This document shows positions 34,101 through 42,092 of a DNA stretch of 64,000 nucleotides, in pieces. The stretch is taken from the NCBI GenBank assembly GCA_964416315.1, contig CAYQDR010000004.1, forward strand, positions 1-64,000, given 5' to 3'. The position numbers and the translations under genes are program-made. How positions within the stretch are numbered: the first letter of the stretch is position 1; every line of letters starts with the position of its first letter. The notes under the pieces are model-generated. The model was not told the DNA's origin, did not search any database, and worked only from the letters and a program-made list of their open reading frames with translations. The DNA is from CAYQDR01 sp964416315. Its GTDB lineage: Bacteria; Methylomirabilota; Methylomirabilia; Rokubacteriales; DASRDR01.

Positions 34101-37006
34101 CTGTGGACGTGCTGAAGCGCAGCACGTCGGGGGCTTCGGCCCTCTGGGCCCACGGGATCTCCGGCGACCTCCCGGTCGTCCTCGTCCGCATCGACGAGCC
34201 GGAAGATCGAGGGATCGTCCGACAACTCCTCCGCGCTCACGAGTACTGGCGCATGAAGGGGCTGGCGGTCGATCTCGTCATTCTGAACGAGAGGGCTCAC
34301 TCGTATGCGGAGGAGCTCCAGACCGCCTTGGAGGCGCTGGTCCGGGCGAGCCAGTCGGCGTCACGCCATGAGCGGCACGAAACGCACGGGACCGTGTTCA
34401 TCCTGCGGAAGGACCGCCTCCCGCCGACGGACCGCGGGGCCCTGCACACGGCCGCCCGAGCCGTCCTCCTCAGTCGCCACGGCACGCTCGCGGAGCAGCT
34501 CGCGCGTGCCCGTCCAACCCCGGACGCGGTGAAGGCTCCCCGGCGCCGCCCGGTCGCGCCGGAGTCGTCCGTCGACGGGCCGCCTCCCCGCCCCGAATTC
34601 GAGTTCTTCAACGGCCTGGGGGGCTTCGTGGACGACGGTCGCGAGTACGTCACCGTCCTCGGGGAGGGGCAATGGACGCCCGCGCCCTGGATCAACGTCG
34701 TCGCGAATCCCGGTTTCGGCTTTCAGGTCTCGGAGTCCGGCGCCGGATACACCTGGTCGCTCAACAGTCGGGAGAATCAGCTGACGGCGTGGTCCAACGA
34801 CCCGGTCAGCGACGCGCCGGGTGAGACGATCTATGTCCGGGATGAGGAGACCGGCGCGCTCTGGGGGCCGACCCTGCTCCCCATCCGAGAAGACCAGTGG
34901 CCGTACGTCGCCCGGCATGGCCAGGGCTACAGCCGCTTCGAGCACACGTCCCACGGCATCACCCTCGATCTCCTCCAGTTCGTGCCGCTGGAGGACCCCG
35001 TGAAGATCTCCCGGCTGACGATCGAGAACCGATCCGGCAAGTCTCGGCGTCTCTCGGTGACCGCGTACGTCGAGTGGGTGCTGGGCGCCTCGCGAAGCGT
35101 CGCCGCGCCCTTCATCGTCACCGAGGTCGATCCGGAGACCGGGGCGCTGCTCGCACGCAACGCCTGGAACGCTGACTTCGGCGATCACGTCGCGTTCGCC
35201 GACCTCGGCGGTCGCCAGACCGCGTGGACCGGCGATCGCACGGAGGTGCTCGGTCGCAACGGAACGCTCGACCATCCCGCGCTGTTGGAGCGAGGGATAC
35301 GCCCATCCGGCCGGGTCGGCGCCGGCCTCGATCCCTGCGCGGCCCTTCAGATCGTGATCGAGGTGCCGCCCGGCGGGCGTGAGGAGGTCGTGGTCTTCCT
35401 CGGCCAGGCCGCGACGCTCGCCGGGGCGCGCGCGTTGCTCACCCGCTATCGCGCGGCGGACCTCGACCGCACGTTGCACGCCGTCCGGACGCGATGGGAT
35501 GACATCCTCGGTGCCATTCAGGTCAAGACGCCCGACCGGTCCGTGGACATCCTGCTGAATCGCTGGCTCCTCTACCAGGCGCTCGCCTGCCGGGTCTGGG
35601 CCCGCTCCGCCTTCTATCAGGCCGGGGGCGCGTACGGCTTTCGCGACCAGCTCCAGGACGTGATGGCCCTGACCGTCGCGCACCGGGACGTCGCGCGCGA
35701 GCACCTCCTCCGGGCCGCCGCCCGCCAGTTCGTGGAGGGCGACGTCCAGCACTGGTGGCATCCCCCATCCGGCCGGGGGGTCCGCACCCGGATCTCCGAT
35801 GACCCGGTCTGGCTCCCCTGCGCCGTCACCCACTACGTCGAGGCCACGGGCGATGCGACCGTGCTGGACGCGGTCGTGCCCTTCCTCGAGGGGCCGGCCC
35901 TGGAGAACGGGCAGTCCGACGCGTACTTCAAGCCGGCCGTCTCCGCCGAGCACGGCACGGTGTTCGAACACGCCGCTCGCGCGCTCGACCGGAGCCTCGC
36001 CGTCGGCGCGCGCGGCCTCCCCCTGATCGGCACCGGCGACTGGAACGACGGGATGAACCGGGTCGGGCCCGCCGGGCGGGGGGAGAGCGTGTGGCTCGGC
36101 TGGTTCCTGCACACGACCCTCTGGGAGTTCGCGCGGTGGGCCGAGGCCCGCGGCGAACACGGGCGCGCCACCACCTGGCGCGCGCACGTGCGCGCCCTCA
36201 AGGCCGCGCTCGAACGCGAGGCATGGGACGGAGACTGGTATCGCCGCGCGTATTTCGACGACGGCACCCCCCTCGGGTCCGTCATCAACGCGGAATGTCG
36301 CATCGATTCGATCGCGCAGTCGTGGGCGGTGCTCTCCGGCGCCGCCGAGCCCGCCCGCGCGGCGCGCGCGATGGCGGCCGTCGAGGAGTATCTCGTTCGG
36401 CGAGGCCAGGAGCTGGTCCTGCTGTTCACGCCGCCGTTCGACCGCGCGCCCGTCGATCCCGGCTACATCAAAGCCTACCCCCCGGGCGTCCGCGAGAACG
36501 GCGGCCAGTATACCCATGCCGCGATCTGGGCGGTGATGGCGTTCGCCGCGCTCGGGGACGGCGACAAGGCCAACGAGCTCTTCTCGATCCTGAACCCCAT
36601 CAACCGCACGAGCACCCGGGCCGGCGTCCATCGGTACCGAGTCGAGCCGTACGTCGCGGCCGCCGACGTCTATGCCGAGTCCCCGCACGTCGGCCGCGGG
36701 GGGTGGACGTGGTATACGGGGTCCGCCGGCTGGATGTACCGCGCCGGGGTCGAGTGGCTCCTCGGATTCCGGCTGCGCGGCGCGGTGCTCCACCTCGATC
36801 CCTGCATTCCGCGCGCGTGGCGACGCTTCGAGATCACGTTCCGCTACCACGCCTCGCGGTATGAGATCACGGTCGAGAACCCGCGCGGGGTGACGCGTGG
36901 CATCTCCCGAGTCGAGGTCGACGGCACCCTCCTGGCGTCGGGCCGCGCGAGCGTCCCGCTCACCGATGACGGCGCGACGCGCCGCGTTCGCGTGGTCCTC
37001 GGGTGA
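28187..37006 (+). CDS. ndvB: Cyclic beta-1,2-glucan synthase (NdvB/ChvB/Cgs type)
   Basis: A 2939-residue giant membrane enzyme, close to the 2800-2900 of rhizobial ChvB/NdvB. It starts and elongates beta-1,2-glucan from UDP-glucose, then cyclises and trims it; the product is exported to the periplasm. Order seen: N-terminal region to about 415, membrane segments about 420-470, GT84 transferase about 480-820 (Asp triad near 638 in TLDADTHLP, RQHRWARGDWQ near 785), further membrane segments about 825-1000, glycoamylase-like region about 1005-1640 (NDTFLAPDNFQEDPNPVLAH, EFGFLFDPTRKIFSIGYRV), then two GH94-type regions about 1655-2100 and 2135-2939, the last with GTGDWNDGMNRVG near 2615. ATG 28253 is an alternative start. 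No ndvA-like exporter is adjacent. Confidence 0.93.
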   Translation: MSGLRVSGRLRDVRAPAPSSAAMPESPDPIRAELFSAETLEQHAEGLAGQRALAEGGAGRPLSPRVRDSGRVLVQCYRAIAAVIREEAAITPAAEWFVDNFYIVEDVLREIREDLPPGFYRQLPKLVEGPLEGYPRVLGLAWAFVAHTDSRFEPETLQRFVRRFQRVQPLTIGELWAVPIALRMVLVENLRRLAERIVTGRAARHDADALANELLGLGGRPAQPLAFQRLEAAALPVPFAVQLVQRLREQDPESTPALRWLDEQLSAVGTSPDELVRVEHQDQAAMNVTVRNVITSMRTMTTFDWAAFFESVSLVDDMLRADSSFGAMDFATRDRYRHAIEDLARGSRQSELDVARQAIARAKRAASVPPPSAAPPADRYQDPGYYLISKGRPLFEKEIGYRVPVPRRLLRAYVGRATSSYLGSIGLVTGLLLALPLLAAHAAGVSPVALVLLGLVALIPASDLAVALINRAVTELLGPRPLPRLELRDGIPPPLRTLVVMPTLLTSDAAIEAHLARLEIHYLANPDGAIHFALLSDWMDAPAETMPQDDRLLAPAIEGIARLNRRHGPAPDVGARFLLLHRRRAWNAGEGTWMGWERKRGKLDELNRLLRGAQDTTFMATGGRPPDVPPAVRYVITLDADTHLPRGAAIRLVGTIAHPLNRPAFDARVGRVVDGYAVLQPRITPTMPADRDTSRFQRIYAGPAGIDPYAAAISDVYQDLFGEGSYTGKGIYDVGAFAAALEGRVPESALLSHDLFEGLFARAGLVTDIELFEEFPTDYEVAAARQHRWARGDWQLLPWIIRGDAAATKRRRWIPLIGLWKVADNLRRTLSAPTAWLTLVAGWTLPHSPPLVWTTFVLGTIALPALVPAFAEVIPRRSGISKRTHLRAVGRSFALAASQIALGTTFLAHQAWLMSDAIARTLARLYVTRRRLLEWTTAAQAKSGLSADVTGVYRRMGGALLLAVAAGALVAFVRPASWVVAAPFVLLWALSPLVARWVSRPPGVDAGQRLSPQDARLLRSTARRTWRFFEAFVGANDTFLAPDNFQEDPNPVLAHRTSPTNIGLYLLSTLAARDLGWQGTLDTVDQLEATLATMRRLERFRGHFYNWYDTTDLRPLEPRYVSTVDSGNLASQLLVLGNACRGAIDRPLLHREAFAGIEDAVLLVHEAASALADDRRTQTVTLGLLDQAREALAGTLREPPVTPADWAARLRRLAVQADALVDIARTLTAERGDHEDSDVLAWARAARATIASHGRDLETIVPWAPHLQAVLADLATASPEAVRAIGTLLSSSPTPADLADRCQAAIDDLTTLRGRLPRDEAAGGGAIARLDETIGQLERSAVASRTLVQRLSTVARVTKELFHATEFGFLFDPTRKIFSIGYRVTDGSLDAGGYDLLASEARLASFIAIAKGEVPVSHWFRLGRPMTPVALGSALVSWSGSMFEYLMPALVMHAPSGSLLQQTYRLVVQRQMSYGAEHGVPWGISESASNVRDLDLTYQYSNFGVPGLGLERGLSEDLVVAPYASALAAMVDPGAAARNLSRLVEAGARGRYGFYEALDYTRSRLPEGQRVAIVRAYMAHHQGMTLVALANVLRDGVMRARFHGEPIIQATELLLQERAPRDVAVARPRVEEVQAAAHARDFAAPVFRQFTSPHDATPRTHLLSNGRYAVMLTTAGSGYSRCADLGITRWREDVTRDHWGTYLFLRDVQSGAVWSAGYQPTGVEPDAYRVTFSEDRAEFHRRDGAITTTLEVLVSPEDDAELRRVSITNLGVQAREIELTSYAELVLAPPSADAAHPAFSSLFVQTESVADLGALLATRRVRSAAEPSIWAAHIVVVEGQFGGGAQYETDRGRFLGRGRGTRTPMSVIDGRPLSNTAGSVLDPIFSLRRRVRLAPGESARLVFSTLVAPSREGAVALADKYRDPATFERTVTLAWTQAQVQLHHLGVETDEAHLFQELASRILYSDPTLRASVDVLKRSTSGASALWAHGISGDLPVVLVRIDEPEDRGIVRQLLRAHEYWRMKGLAVDLVILNERAHSYAEELQTALEALVRASQSASRHERHETHGTVFILRKDRLPPTDRGALHTAARAVLLSRHGTLAEQLARARPTPDAVKAPRRRPVAPESSVDGPPPRPEFEFFNGLGGFVDDGREYVTVLGEGQWTPAPWINVVANPGFGFQVSESGAGYTWSLNSRENQLTAWSNDPVSDAPGETIYVRDEETGALWGPTLLPIREDQWPYVARHGQGYSRFEHTSHGITLDLLQFVPLEDPVKISRLTIENRSGKSRRLSVTAYVEWVLGASRSVAAPFIVTEVDPETGALLARNAWNADFGDHVAFADLGGRQTAWTGDRTEVLGRNGTLDHPALLERGIRPSGRVGAGLDPCAALQIVIEVPPGGREEVVVFLGQAATLAGARALLTRYRAADLDRTLHAVRTRWDDILGAIQVKTPDRSVDILLNRWLLYQALACRVWARSAFYQAGGAYGFRDQLQDVMALTVAHRDVAREHLLRAAARQFVEGDVQHWWHPPSGRGVRTRISDDPVWLPCAVTHYVEATGDATVLDAVVPFLEGPALENGQSDAYFKPAVSAEHGTVFEHAARALDRSLAVGARGLPLIGTGDWNDGMNRVGPAGRGESVWLGWFLHTTLWEFARWAEARGEHGRATTWRAHVRALKAALEREAWDGDWYRRAYFDDGTPLGSVINAECRIDSIAQSWAVLSGAAEPARAARAMAAVEEYLVRRGQELVLLFTPPFDRAPVDPGYIKAYPPGVRENGGQYTHAAIWAVMAFAALGDGDKANELFSILNPINRTSTRAGVHRYRVEPYVAAADVYAESPHVGRGGWTWYTGSAGWMYRAGVEWLLGFRLRGAVLHLDPCIPRAWRRFEITFRYHASRYEITVENPRGVTRGISRVEVDGTLLASGRASVPLTDDGATRRVRVVLG

Positions 37007-37336
37007 GATCCGCCGAGCCAGGGCGCGAATCCCGCGCGGCAGCCACCCCCCGTGCGTCACGCCGCTTGCTGGGTGGAGCGGTACTCGTCTATGATTGATT
37101 CGGCCACTCCTGAGGGGACGAATTCGCTCGTGAACGACGACCGTCTCTTCCACCCTCCTCTCCTCCGGGGCGCCGGACGGCGGGCCAGCGCGCCGGCCGG
37201 GCCCCCGACCAGAGCCAGGAAGGGCGAGTCGGTGCTCCGCAGATCGCCCGCGCCGGTCCCCCCGATCCCTGCCACAGTGCGCCGTCCGGCCCCGAAGGAG
37301 CAGTCGATTCGCACCGCCTGTCGAGAGACTGCGGTC
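37007..37336. other. 330-base leader region between ndvB and nfeD
   Basis: The nfeD frame is open upstream to 37052, but this stretch encodes low-complexity Arg/Pro/Ala sequence unlike a real domain, so I treat it as an untranslated or poorly conserved leader. It carries one good promoter candidate (37066-37095). Confidence 0.45.
37066..37095 (+). promoter_or_regulatory. Probable sigma70-type promoter for nfeD-floA
   Basis: TTGCTG (37066-37071), 18-base spacer, TATGAT (37090-37095). The -10 matches five of six consensus bases in an otherwise GC-rich setting. It lies about 240 bases before the chosen nfeD start. Confidence 0.5.
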
Positions 37337-38740
37337 GTGTCTGGGACTTGGACGCCACGCCGTGGCGCAGCCGGGAGATGGCGGCTCGCCATGTTGGGGC
37401 TGGCCGCGGTGCTCATGCTCGACGGTCCGGCCCCTGCCCAGCCTGCACGGCCCGTGGTGTACGTGGCACCCGTCGAGGGAATGATCGACCTCGGGCTGGC
37501 CCCGTTCGTCCAGCGAGTCCTTGACGAGGCCACGGCGGCCCGCGCCGCGGCGGTCGTCCTGGAGATCAACACCTTCGGGGGGCGCGTAGACGCGGCCGTG
37601 TTGATCCGCGACGCGCTGCTGAGGGCGCGGGTCCCGACGGTGGCCTTCGTGAACAAGCGCGCCATCTCGGCCGGCGCTCTGATCAGCCTCGCGGCCGAGA
37701 AGATCGCCATGGCCGAGGGCGGGACAATCGGCGCCGCCACGCCGGTGCAGCTCGGGCAACCGGGCGGCCCGGCCCAGCCCGTGGCCGAAAAGACCGTGTC
37801 GTACATGCGCAAGGAGTTTCGCGCCACCGCCGAGAGCCGCGGGCGGCCGCCGCTCCTCGCCGAGGCGATGGTGGACGTTGACGTGGAGATCCCCGGCGTG
37901 ATCGAGAAGGGGAAGCTCCTGACACTGACGACGGAGGAGGCCCTGCAGCACAAGGTCGCCGACATCCGCGCCGACAGCATCGAGGCCCTGCTGGAGTCCC
38001 TGGATCTCGCGGGCGCCGAGGTCCGCCGCGTCTCCGAGACCTGGGCCGAGACGCTGGTGCGCTTCCTGACGCACCCCGTGCTGAGCTCGCTCCTCATCAC
38101 CCTGGGCATCCTCGGCATCATCGTGGAGTTGCGGACGCCGGGCTTCGGCGTGCCGGGCGTCCTGGGCATCGCCAGCCTTACGCTCTTCTTCTGGGGCCAC
38201 TGGCTGGTCCGCCTGGCCGGCTGGGAGGAAGGGCTCCTGGTCGGGATCGGGCTCGTGCTCCTGGCGCTGGAGATGTTCGTGGTCCCGGGCTTCGGGCTGA
38301 CCGGCCTCCTCGGCATCGCGGCCCTCGTCGCCGGGCTGGGGCTCAGCCTGGTGGGCGCCGGGGCCACATGGGCGGCCGTCGTGACGGCGGCCGGACGGGT
38401 CGCCGTATCGCTGCTGCTCGCGTTGGCCGGGGCCCTGGCCCTGTTCCGGCTCCTACCGCGCCTGCCGGTCGGGCGCCGAATGGTCCTGACGACCGAGCTT
38501 CAGGCACGCGAGGGATTCGCGTCGGCGACCGAGGCGGACCGCCGTCTCGTCGGCAAACACGGGACGGCGGTCTCGCCGTTGCGGCCGGCCGGGATCGCGC
38601 TCATCGAAGGCGCCCGGGTGGACGTGGTATCCGATGGAGAGTTCATCGAGGCGGGAACGCCCATCGAGGTGGTCCGGGTGGACGGCAATCGCGTTGTCGT
38701 CCGCCGGTCCACGCCACCCGCCGAAAGGAGCGAGCCATGA
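37337..38740 (+). CDS. nfeD: NfeD-type membrane-bound ClpP-class serine protease
   Basis: A 467-residue long-form NfeD protein. After a signal segment ([15 protein letters not shown], cleavage near PAPAQ) comes a ClpP-fold periplasmic protease domain ([38 protein letters not shown]) with the nucleophile region [20 protein letters not shown]. Next is a block of four or five membrane helices ([16 protein letters not shown] and following) and a C-terminal OB-fold ([20 protein letters not shown]). GTG 37337 is preferred; ATG 37391 is possible, and the frame is open further upstream. Its stop overlaps the floA start (ATGA). The family works with flotillins in membrane quality control. Confidence 0.88.
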   Translation: MSGTWTPRRGAAGRWRLAMLGLAAVLMLDGPAPAQPARPVVYVAPVEGMIDLGLAPFVQRVLDEATAARAAAVVLEINTFGGRVDAAVLIRDALLRARVPTVAFVNKRAISAGALISLAAEKIAMAEGGTIGAATPVQLGQPGGPAQPVAEKTVSYMRKEFRATAESRGRPPLLAEAMVDVDVEIPGVIEKGKLLTLTTEEALQHKVADIRADSIEALLESLDLAGAEVRRVSETWAETLVRFLTHPVLSSLLITLGILGIIVELRTPGFGVPGVLGIASLTLFFWGHWLVRLAGWEEGLLVGIGLVLLALEMFVVPGFGLTGLLGIAALVAGLGLSLVGAGATWAAVVTAAGRVAVSLLLALAGALALFRLLPRLPVGRRMVLTTELQAREGFASATEADRRLVGKHGTAVSPLRPAGIALIEGARVDVVSDGEFIEAGTPIEVVRVDGNRVVVRRSTPPAERSEP

Positions 38741-39732
38741 TCGGCATCGAAACCGGAGCGTTCGGGGCCGTCGCCCTCCTGCTGCTCGTGCTGGTGGCCG
38801 CGGTCGTCGTGCTCTACATGATCCCCATCCCCCTCTGGATCGCCGCCTGGTCGTCGGGAGCCTACGTGGGGCTCTTCACGCTCATCGGGATGCGCCTGCG
38901 GCGGGTGCCGCCCGGCGTGGTGGTCAACGCGCGGATCAGCGCGGTCAAGGCCGGGCTGGACATCTCCATCAACGACCTGGAGGCACACTACCTGGCCGGC
39001 GGCAACGTGGTGCGGATCGTCAACGCCCTCATCTCCGCCGACAAGGCGAACATCCCGATGACGCTCAAGCGCGCGGCCGCCATCGACCTGGCCGGGCGCG
39101 ACGTGCTGGAGGCCGTGAAGATGTCGGTCATCCCCAAGGTGATCGAGACGCCGCGGATCGCCGCCGTGGCCAAGGACGGGATCCAGCTGATGGCGGTCTC
39201 CCGGGTGACCGTCCGGACCAACATCGAGCGGCTCGTCGGCGGCGCCGGTGAGGAGACCGTGATCGCCCGGGTCGGCGAAGGCATGGTCAGCACCATCGGC
39301 TCGGCCGCCAGCCACAAGGACGTGCTGGAGAACCCGGATCACATCTCCAAGCACATCCTGTCGAAGGGGCTCGACGCGGGGACGGCCTACGAGATCCTGT
39401 CGATCGACATCGCGGACGTGGACGTGGGCGAGAACATCGGCGCGAAGCTCCAGATCGACCAGGCCAACGCCGACAAGCAGATCGCGCAGGCGAAGGCGGA
39501 GGAGCGGCGGGCCATGGCGGTGGCCGAGGAACAGGAGATGCGCGCCAAAGTCGTGGCGGCCGAAGCGGAGGTGCCGCGCGCGATGGCCGAGGCCTTCCGC
39601 CAGGGCCATCTCGGGATCATGGACTACTACCGGATGAAGAACGTGCAGGCAGATACGGCCATGCGAGAGGCGATCGGGGGGACCGGGGGCGAGTCGCCGG
39701 GCGACAAGACGCGGGATGCGGGACGTCAATGA
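38737..39732 (+). CDS. floA: Flotillin-like protein FloA (UPF0365/YqfA family)
   Basis: A 331-residue protein. An N-terminal hydrophobic hairpin ([20 protein letters not shown]) is followed by the conserved core: [72 protein letters not shown] and [20 protein letters not shown], and then a Lys/Glu/Ala-rich helix. It scaffolds membrane microdomains. Ribosome site aaaggag. It is coupled to nfeD upstream and, by ATGA, to a small membrane protein downstream: a classic nfeD-floA operon. Confidence 0.93.
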   Translation: MIGIETGAFGAVALLLLVLVAAVVVLYMIPIPLWIAAWSSGAYVGLFTLIGMRLRRVPPGVVVNARISAVKAGLDISINDLEAHYLAGGNVVRIVNALISADKANIPMTLKRAAAIDLAGRDVLEAVKMSVIPKVIETPRIAAVAKDGIQLMAVSRVTVRTNIERLVGGAGEETVIARVGEGMVSTIGSAASHKDVLENPDHISKHILSKGLDAGTAYEILSIDIADVDVGENIGAKLQIDQANADKQIAQAKAEERRAMAVAEEQEMRAKVVAAEAEVPRAMAEAFRQGHLGIMDYYRMKNVQADTAMREAIGGTGGESPGDKTRDAGRQ

Positions 39733-40091
39733 CGCCCGAACAGCTCCTCTTCCTGGCGGTCTTCGCCCTGGTGCCCCTGATCAACTTCCTCCTCCCCTGG
39801 CTTCGCAAGCGGATGGAGGGCGCGGGGGCGCGCCAGCCCGAGCCGGCGCCGCGAGAGGCGCCGCCTCGGGCGACCCGGCCCCACCCCCTCCAGCCCGCTC
39901 GGACCAACGTGACCCAGGAGGGGCCACGGAGGGAGGTCCTGCCGGTGCGCATCCAGCCTCTCGCCGTCCGCCGCTTCGCGCACGGACGGCTCGGGAGTCG
40001 GCGGGAGCTGCGCCGTGGCATCGTCCTGATGGCGATCCTCGGCCCGTGCCGCGGGCTGGAGCGCCGCCAGCCACCGGACCAGCCCCTTTGA
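39729..40091 (+). CDS. Small membrane-anchored protein of the nfeD-floA operon
   Basis: A 120-residue protein. One N-terminal membrane helix ([20 protein letters not shown]) is followed by a Pro/Arg-rich linker and a conserved-looking end ([29 protein letters not shown]). The start overlaps the floA stop (ATGA). I know of no function; position suggests an accessory to the flotillin/NfeD complex. Confidence 0.75.
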   Translation: MTPEQLLFLAVFALVPLINFLLPWLRKRMEGAGARQPEPAPREAPPRATRPHPLQPARTNVTQEGPRREVLPVRIQPLAVRRFAHGRLGSRRELRRGIVLMAILGPCRGLERRQPPDQPL

Positions 40092-40118
40092 CCGGCCGCC
40101 GGCGGAGCGGCGGGCCGA

Positions 40119-40379
40119 GTGCTGCGGGTGCGCCTCCGCCAGACAGACCCCCGCTACGCACCGTTCGTGGATCGCGCGACGGAGCGCGAGGTGCTCGGGC
40201 TCAGAATGTCGGTGGCTGCGCTGGACGACGTGCTCCAGGGGAAGCTCTGGGCGGTGACCGACCCTGAGCGTCGCCCGAGCAAGCGTCAGAAGGACCTCGC
40301 CGACATCGCGCGGCTCCTGGAGGGCCACCCCCACCTGCGCGACCGGGTGCCCGCGGAGGTCCTCGCCCGCCTCATCTGA
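40119..40379 (+). pseudogene. C-terminal fragment of a nucleotidyltransferase-fold protein
   Basis: An 86-residue frame from GTG: VRLRQTDPRYAPFVDRATER, EVLGLRMSVAALDDVLQGKL, RRPSKRQKDLADIARLLEGH and AEVLARLI. This is the C-terminal part of a family of about 180-residue nucleotidyltransferase-like proteins (MNT/AbiEii superfamily), in which the catalytic GSxxxDxD lies in the missing N-terminal half. It is therefore probably a remnant, although the frame is clean and could be translated. Confidence 0.55.
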
Positions 40380-41163
40380 GGCCGCGCCCCGGGCCGAGCC
40401 GGCGGCGGGCCTCGGCGAACACCGCCTCGAACATCGGCCAGGTGAGCCGGCCGGTCTGCGTGTTCTGGCGGCTCGGGTGGTACGAGGCGAGGAGCGTCAC
40501 GCCCCAGGGGAGCTGGTGCGCCGCACCGTGGGCAAACCGCGGCCGGGGGCGCGGGGTCGCCCGGCCGAGCGCCGCCATCGCCGAGAGGTAGGCGTCGAAG
40601 CCGATCCGCCCGAGGGCGACGACGACCCGCACGCGCCGGAGGAGCGCGAGCTCCCCCCGGAGGTAACCGGCGCAGCGCGCGAGCTCGCGCCGCAGGGGTC
40701 GGTTGTCCGGCGGCGCGCAGTGGACCGCCGCCGTGATGTACGCGTCGAGCAGCCGGAAGCCGTCGCCACGGTGGCGCGAGGTCGGTTGCGTGGCGAAGCC
40801 GTGCGTGTGGAGCGCCCGGGCGAGCCACTCCCCGCTCCCCCCCGGCACGTCCCCCGTGAACATGCGGCCCGTGCGGTTGCCACCGTGAGCGGCGGGCGCC
40901 AGCCCCACGAGGAGGAGCCGCGCGCCGGCGGACCCGAGGCTCGGCACGGGGCGCGCCCAGTAGCGCCGGCCCCGGTAGCGCCGGGGCGGCTCGGCGGCGA
41001 CGGCCTCGCGGTGCCGGACGAGCCGCGGGCAGAGGCGGCACGCGATGATCCGCCCCTGGAGGGCCGCGAGCGCCGCCGCCGCGCGGCGCCGGGGCTCACG
41101 CCGGGTCGAGAACCGAGCAGCCCTAGGACGCAGGGAGGAGGCGCCCCGAGGCGTATGCTGCAT
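40372..41163 (-). CDS. Family-5-like uracil-DNA glycosylase (UdgB type)
   Basis: A 263-residue protein. Motif 1 LLLVGLAPAAHGGNRTGRMF has Ala/Gly features of UdgB enzymes, which remove uracil and deaminated purines without the usual Asp. Motif 2 is LASYHPSRQNTQTGR. Four Cys suited to an iron-sulfur cluster are visible: ACRLCPRL (two), VHCAPPDNRP and ELARCAGYL. The ATG at 41163 gives a basic 30-residue leader before the conserved part (LAALQGRIIACRLC), so the true start may be further downstream. The ATG lies within a palindrome. It overlaps the preceding nucleotidyltransferase fragment tail to tail by eight bases. Confidence 0.87.
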   Translation of the reverse strand: MQHTPRGASSLRPRAARFSTRREPRRRAAAALAALQGRIIACRLCPRLVRHREAVAAEPPRRYRGRRYWARPVPSLGSAGARLLLVGLAPAAHGGNRTGRMFTGDVPGGSGEWLARALHTHGFATQPTSRHRGDGFRLLDAYITAAVHCAPPDNRPLRRELARCAGYLRGELALLRRVRVVVALGRIGFDAYLSAMAALGRATPRPRPRFAHGAAHQLPWGVTLLASYHPSRQNTQTGRLTWPMFEAVFAEARRRLGPGRGLR

Positions 41164-41167
41164 ACGT
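41152..41167. promoter_or_regulatory. Palindrome over the glycosylase start codon
   Basis: CGTATGC-T-GCATACG is a perfect inverted repeat with one central base. It contains the chosen ATG of the glycosylase gene on the minus strand. It could be an operator, or show that translation starts elsewhere. Confidence 0.3.
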
Positions 41168-41278
41168 TGAGGGGCGCCGACGACCCCACCGGAGGGGCGG
41201 GACGCCCGCGAGGTCGCAGGCCGAGCGCGTCCCGACGAGCTGGAGGACGCCGGGATGCGACGGTTATCGGCCCGGCGC

Positions 41279-42010
41279 TCAGTCGCGCGCGGCACCGAGG
41301 TATGCCTGCACCACCGCCGGCGCCGCCGCGACGGCCTCGGGCGGCCCCTCGGCGATCTTCTCCCCGTGGTGCAGGACGACGATCCGATCCGAGAGCGCCA
41401 TGATCGCCTTCATGATGTGCTCGATCATGACGATGGTCGTCCCGCGCCGGCGGATCTCCCGGATCAGGTCCATCAACGCCCGCGCCTCGGCCGCCCGGAT
41501 GCCCGAGAGCACCTCGTCGAGGAGGAGGAGCTGCGGACGCGTGGCGAGGGCGCGGGCGATCTCGAGCCGCTTCCGGTCGGCGAGCGGGAGCGCCTGAGCG
41601 GGCTCACCAGCCCGCCCCTCGAGCCCGACGGCGGCGAGGAGCCGCCGCGCCTCCTCCACCGGCGGCCCGACGGCGCGGGCCCGGCCCCCGAAGTGGAGGC
41701 CCACGAGGACGTTCTCGGCGACGGTGAGGCTCGGCAGGATCCTCACGAGCTGGAACGTCCGGGCGATGCCGAGTCGCGAGATCCGGAACGGGGGGAGGCC
41801 GGTGATCGGCGCCCCGCGGAACCGCACGGCGCCGTCGCTCGGGCGCACGAGCCCCGTCACGACGTTGAAGAGCGTGGTCTTCCCCGCCCCGTTCGGTCCG
41901 ATCAGTCCGACGATCTCCCCGGGGGCGACGGCAAAGTCGATCCCGGCGAGGGCGGCGACGCCACCGAAGCGAACGGTGAGATTCTCGACCTCGAGAAGCG
42001 GGGCATTCAT
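41279..42010 (-). CDS. livG: Branched-chain amino acid ABC transporter ATP-binding protein, LivG-like
   Basis: A 243-residue ABC ATPase. Walker A GPNGAGKTTLFNVVTG, the LivG-type Q-loop region (GIARTFQLVRIL), a degenerate signature LPLADRKRLEIARAL, Walker B LLLLDEVLSGI and the switch His in MIEHIMKAIM. The C-terminal end (APAVVQAYLGA) is typical of LivG. No permease, binding protein or LivF lies beside it, so it is an orphan. It may serve livH-livM at 21.5 kb or another system. Confidence 0.92.
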   Translation of the reverse strand: MNAPLLEVENLTVRFGGVAALAGIDFAVAPGEIVGLIGPNGAGKTTLFNVVTGLVRPSDGAVRFRGAPITGLPPFRISRLGIARTFQLVRILPSLTVAENVLVGLHFGGRARAVGPPVEEARRLLAAVGLEGRAGEPAQALPLADRKRLEIARALATRPQLLLLDEVLSGIRAAEARALMDLIREIRRRGTTIVMIEHIMKAIMALSDRIVVLHHGEKIAEGPPEAVAAAPAVVQAYLGAARD

Positions 42011-42092
42011 GCGGGAAGGCGCGCCCAGTATAGCAGGGCCTGCCGGGCTGGTCTCCTTGACAGCCGTTCCGCCCGCCCGCTACCGTGAGCCC

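Noticed and set aside
34361..38200. 1279-codon open frame opposite the glucan synthase and nfeD
   Set aside because: High GC gives long antisense frames. Its sequence is Arg/Asp/Gly/His-rich with no domain, and the plus-strand genes are strongly supported.
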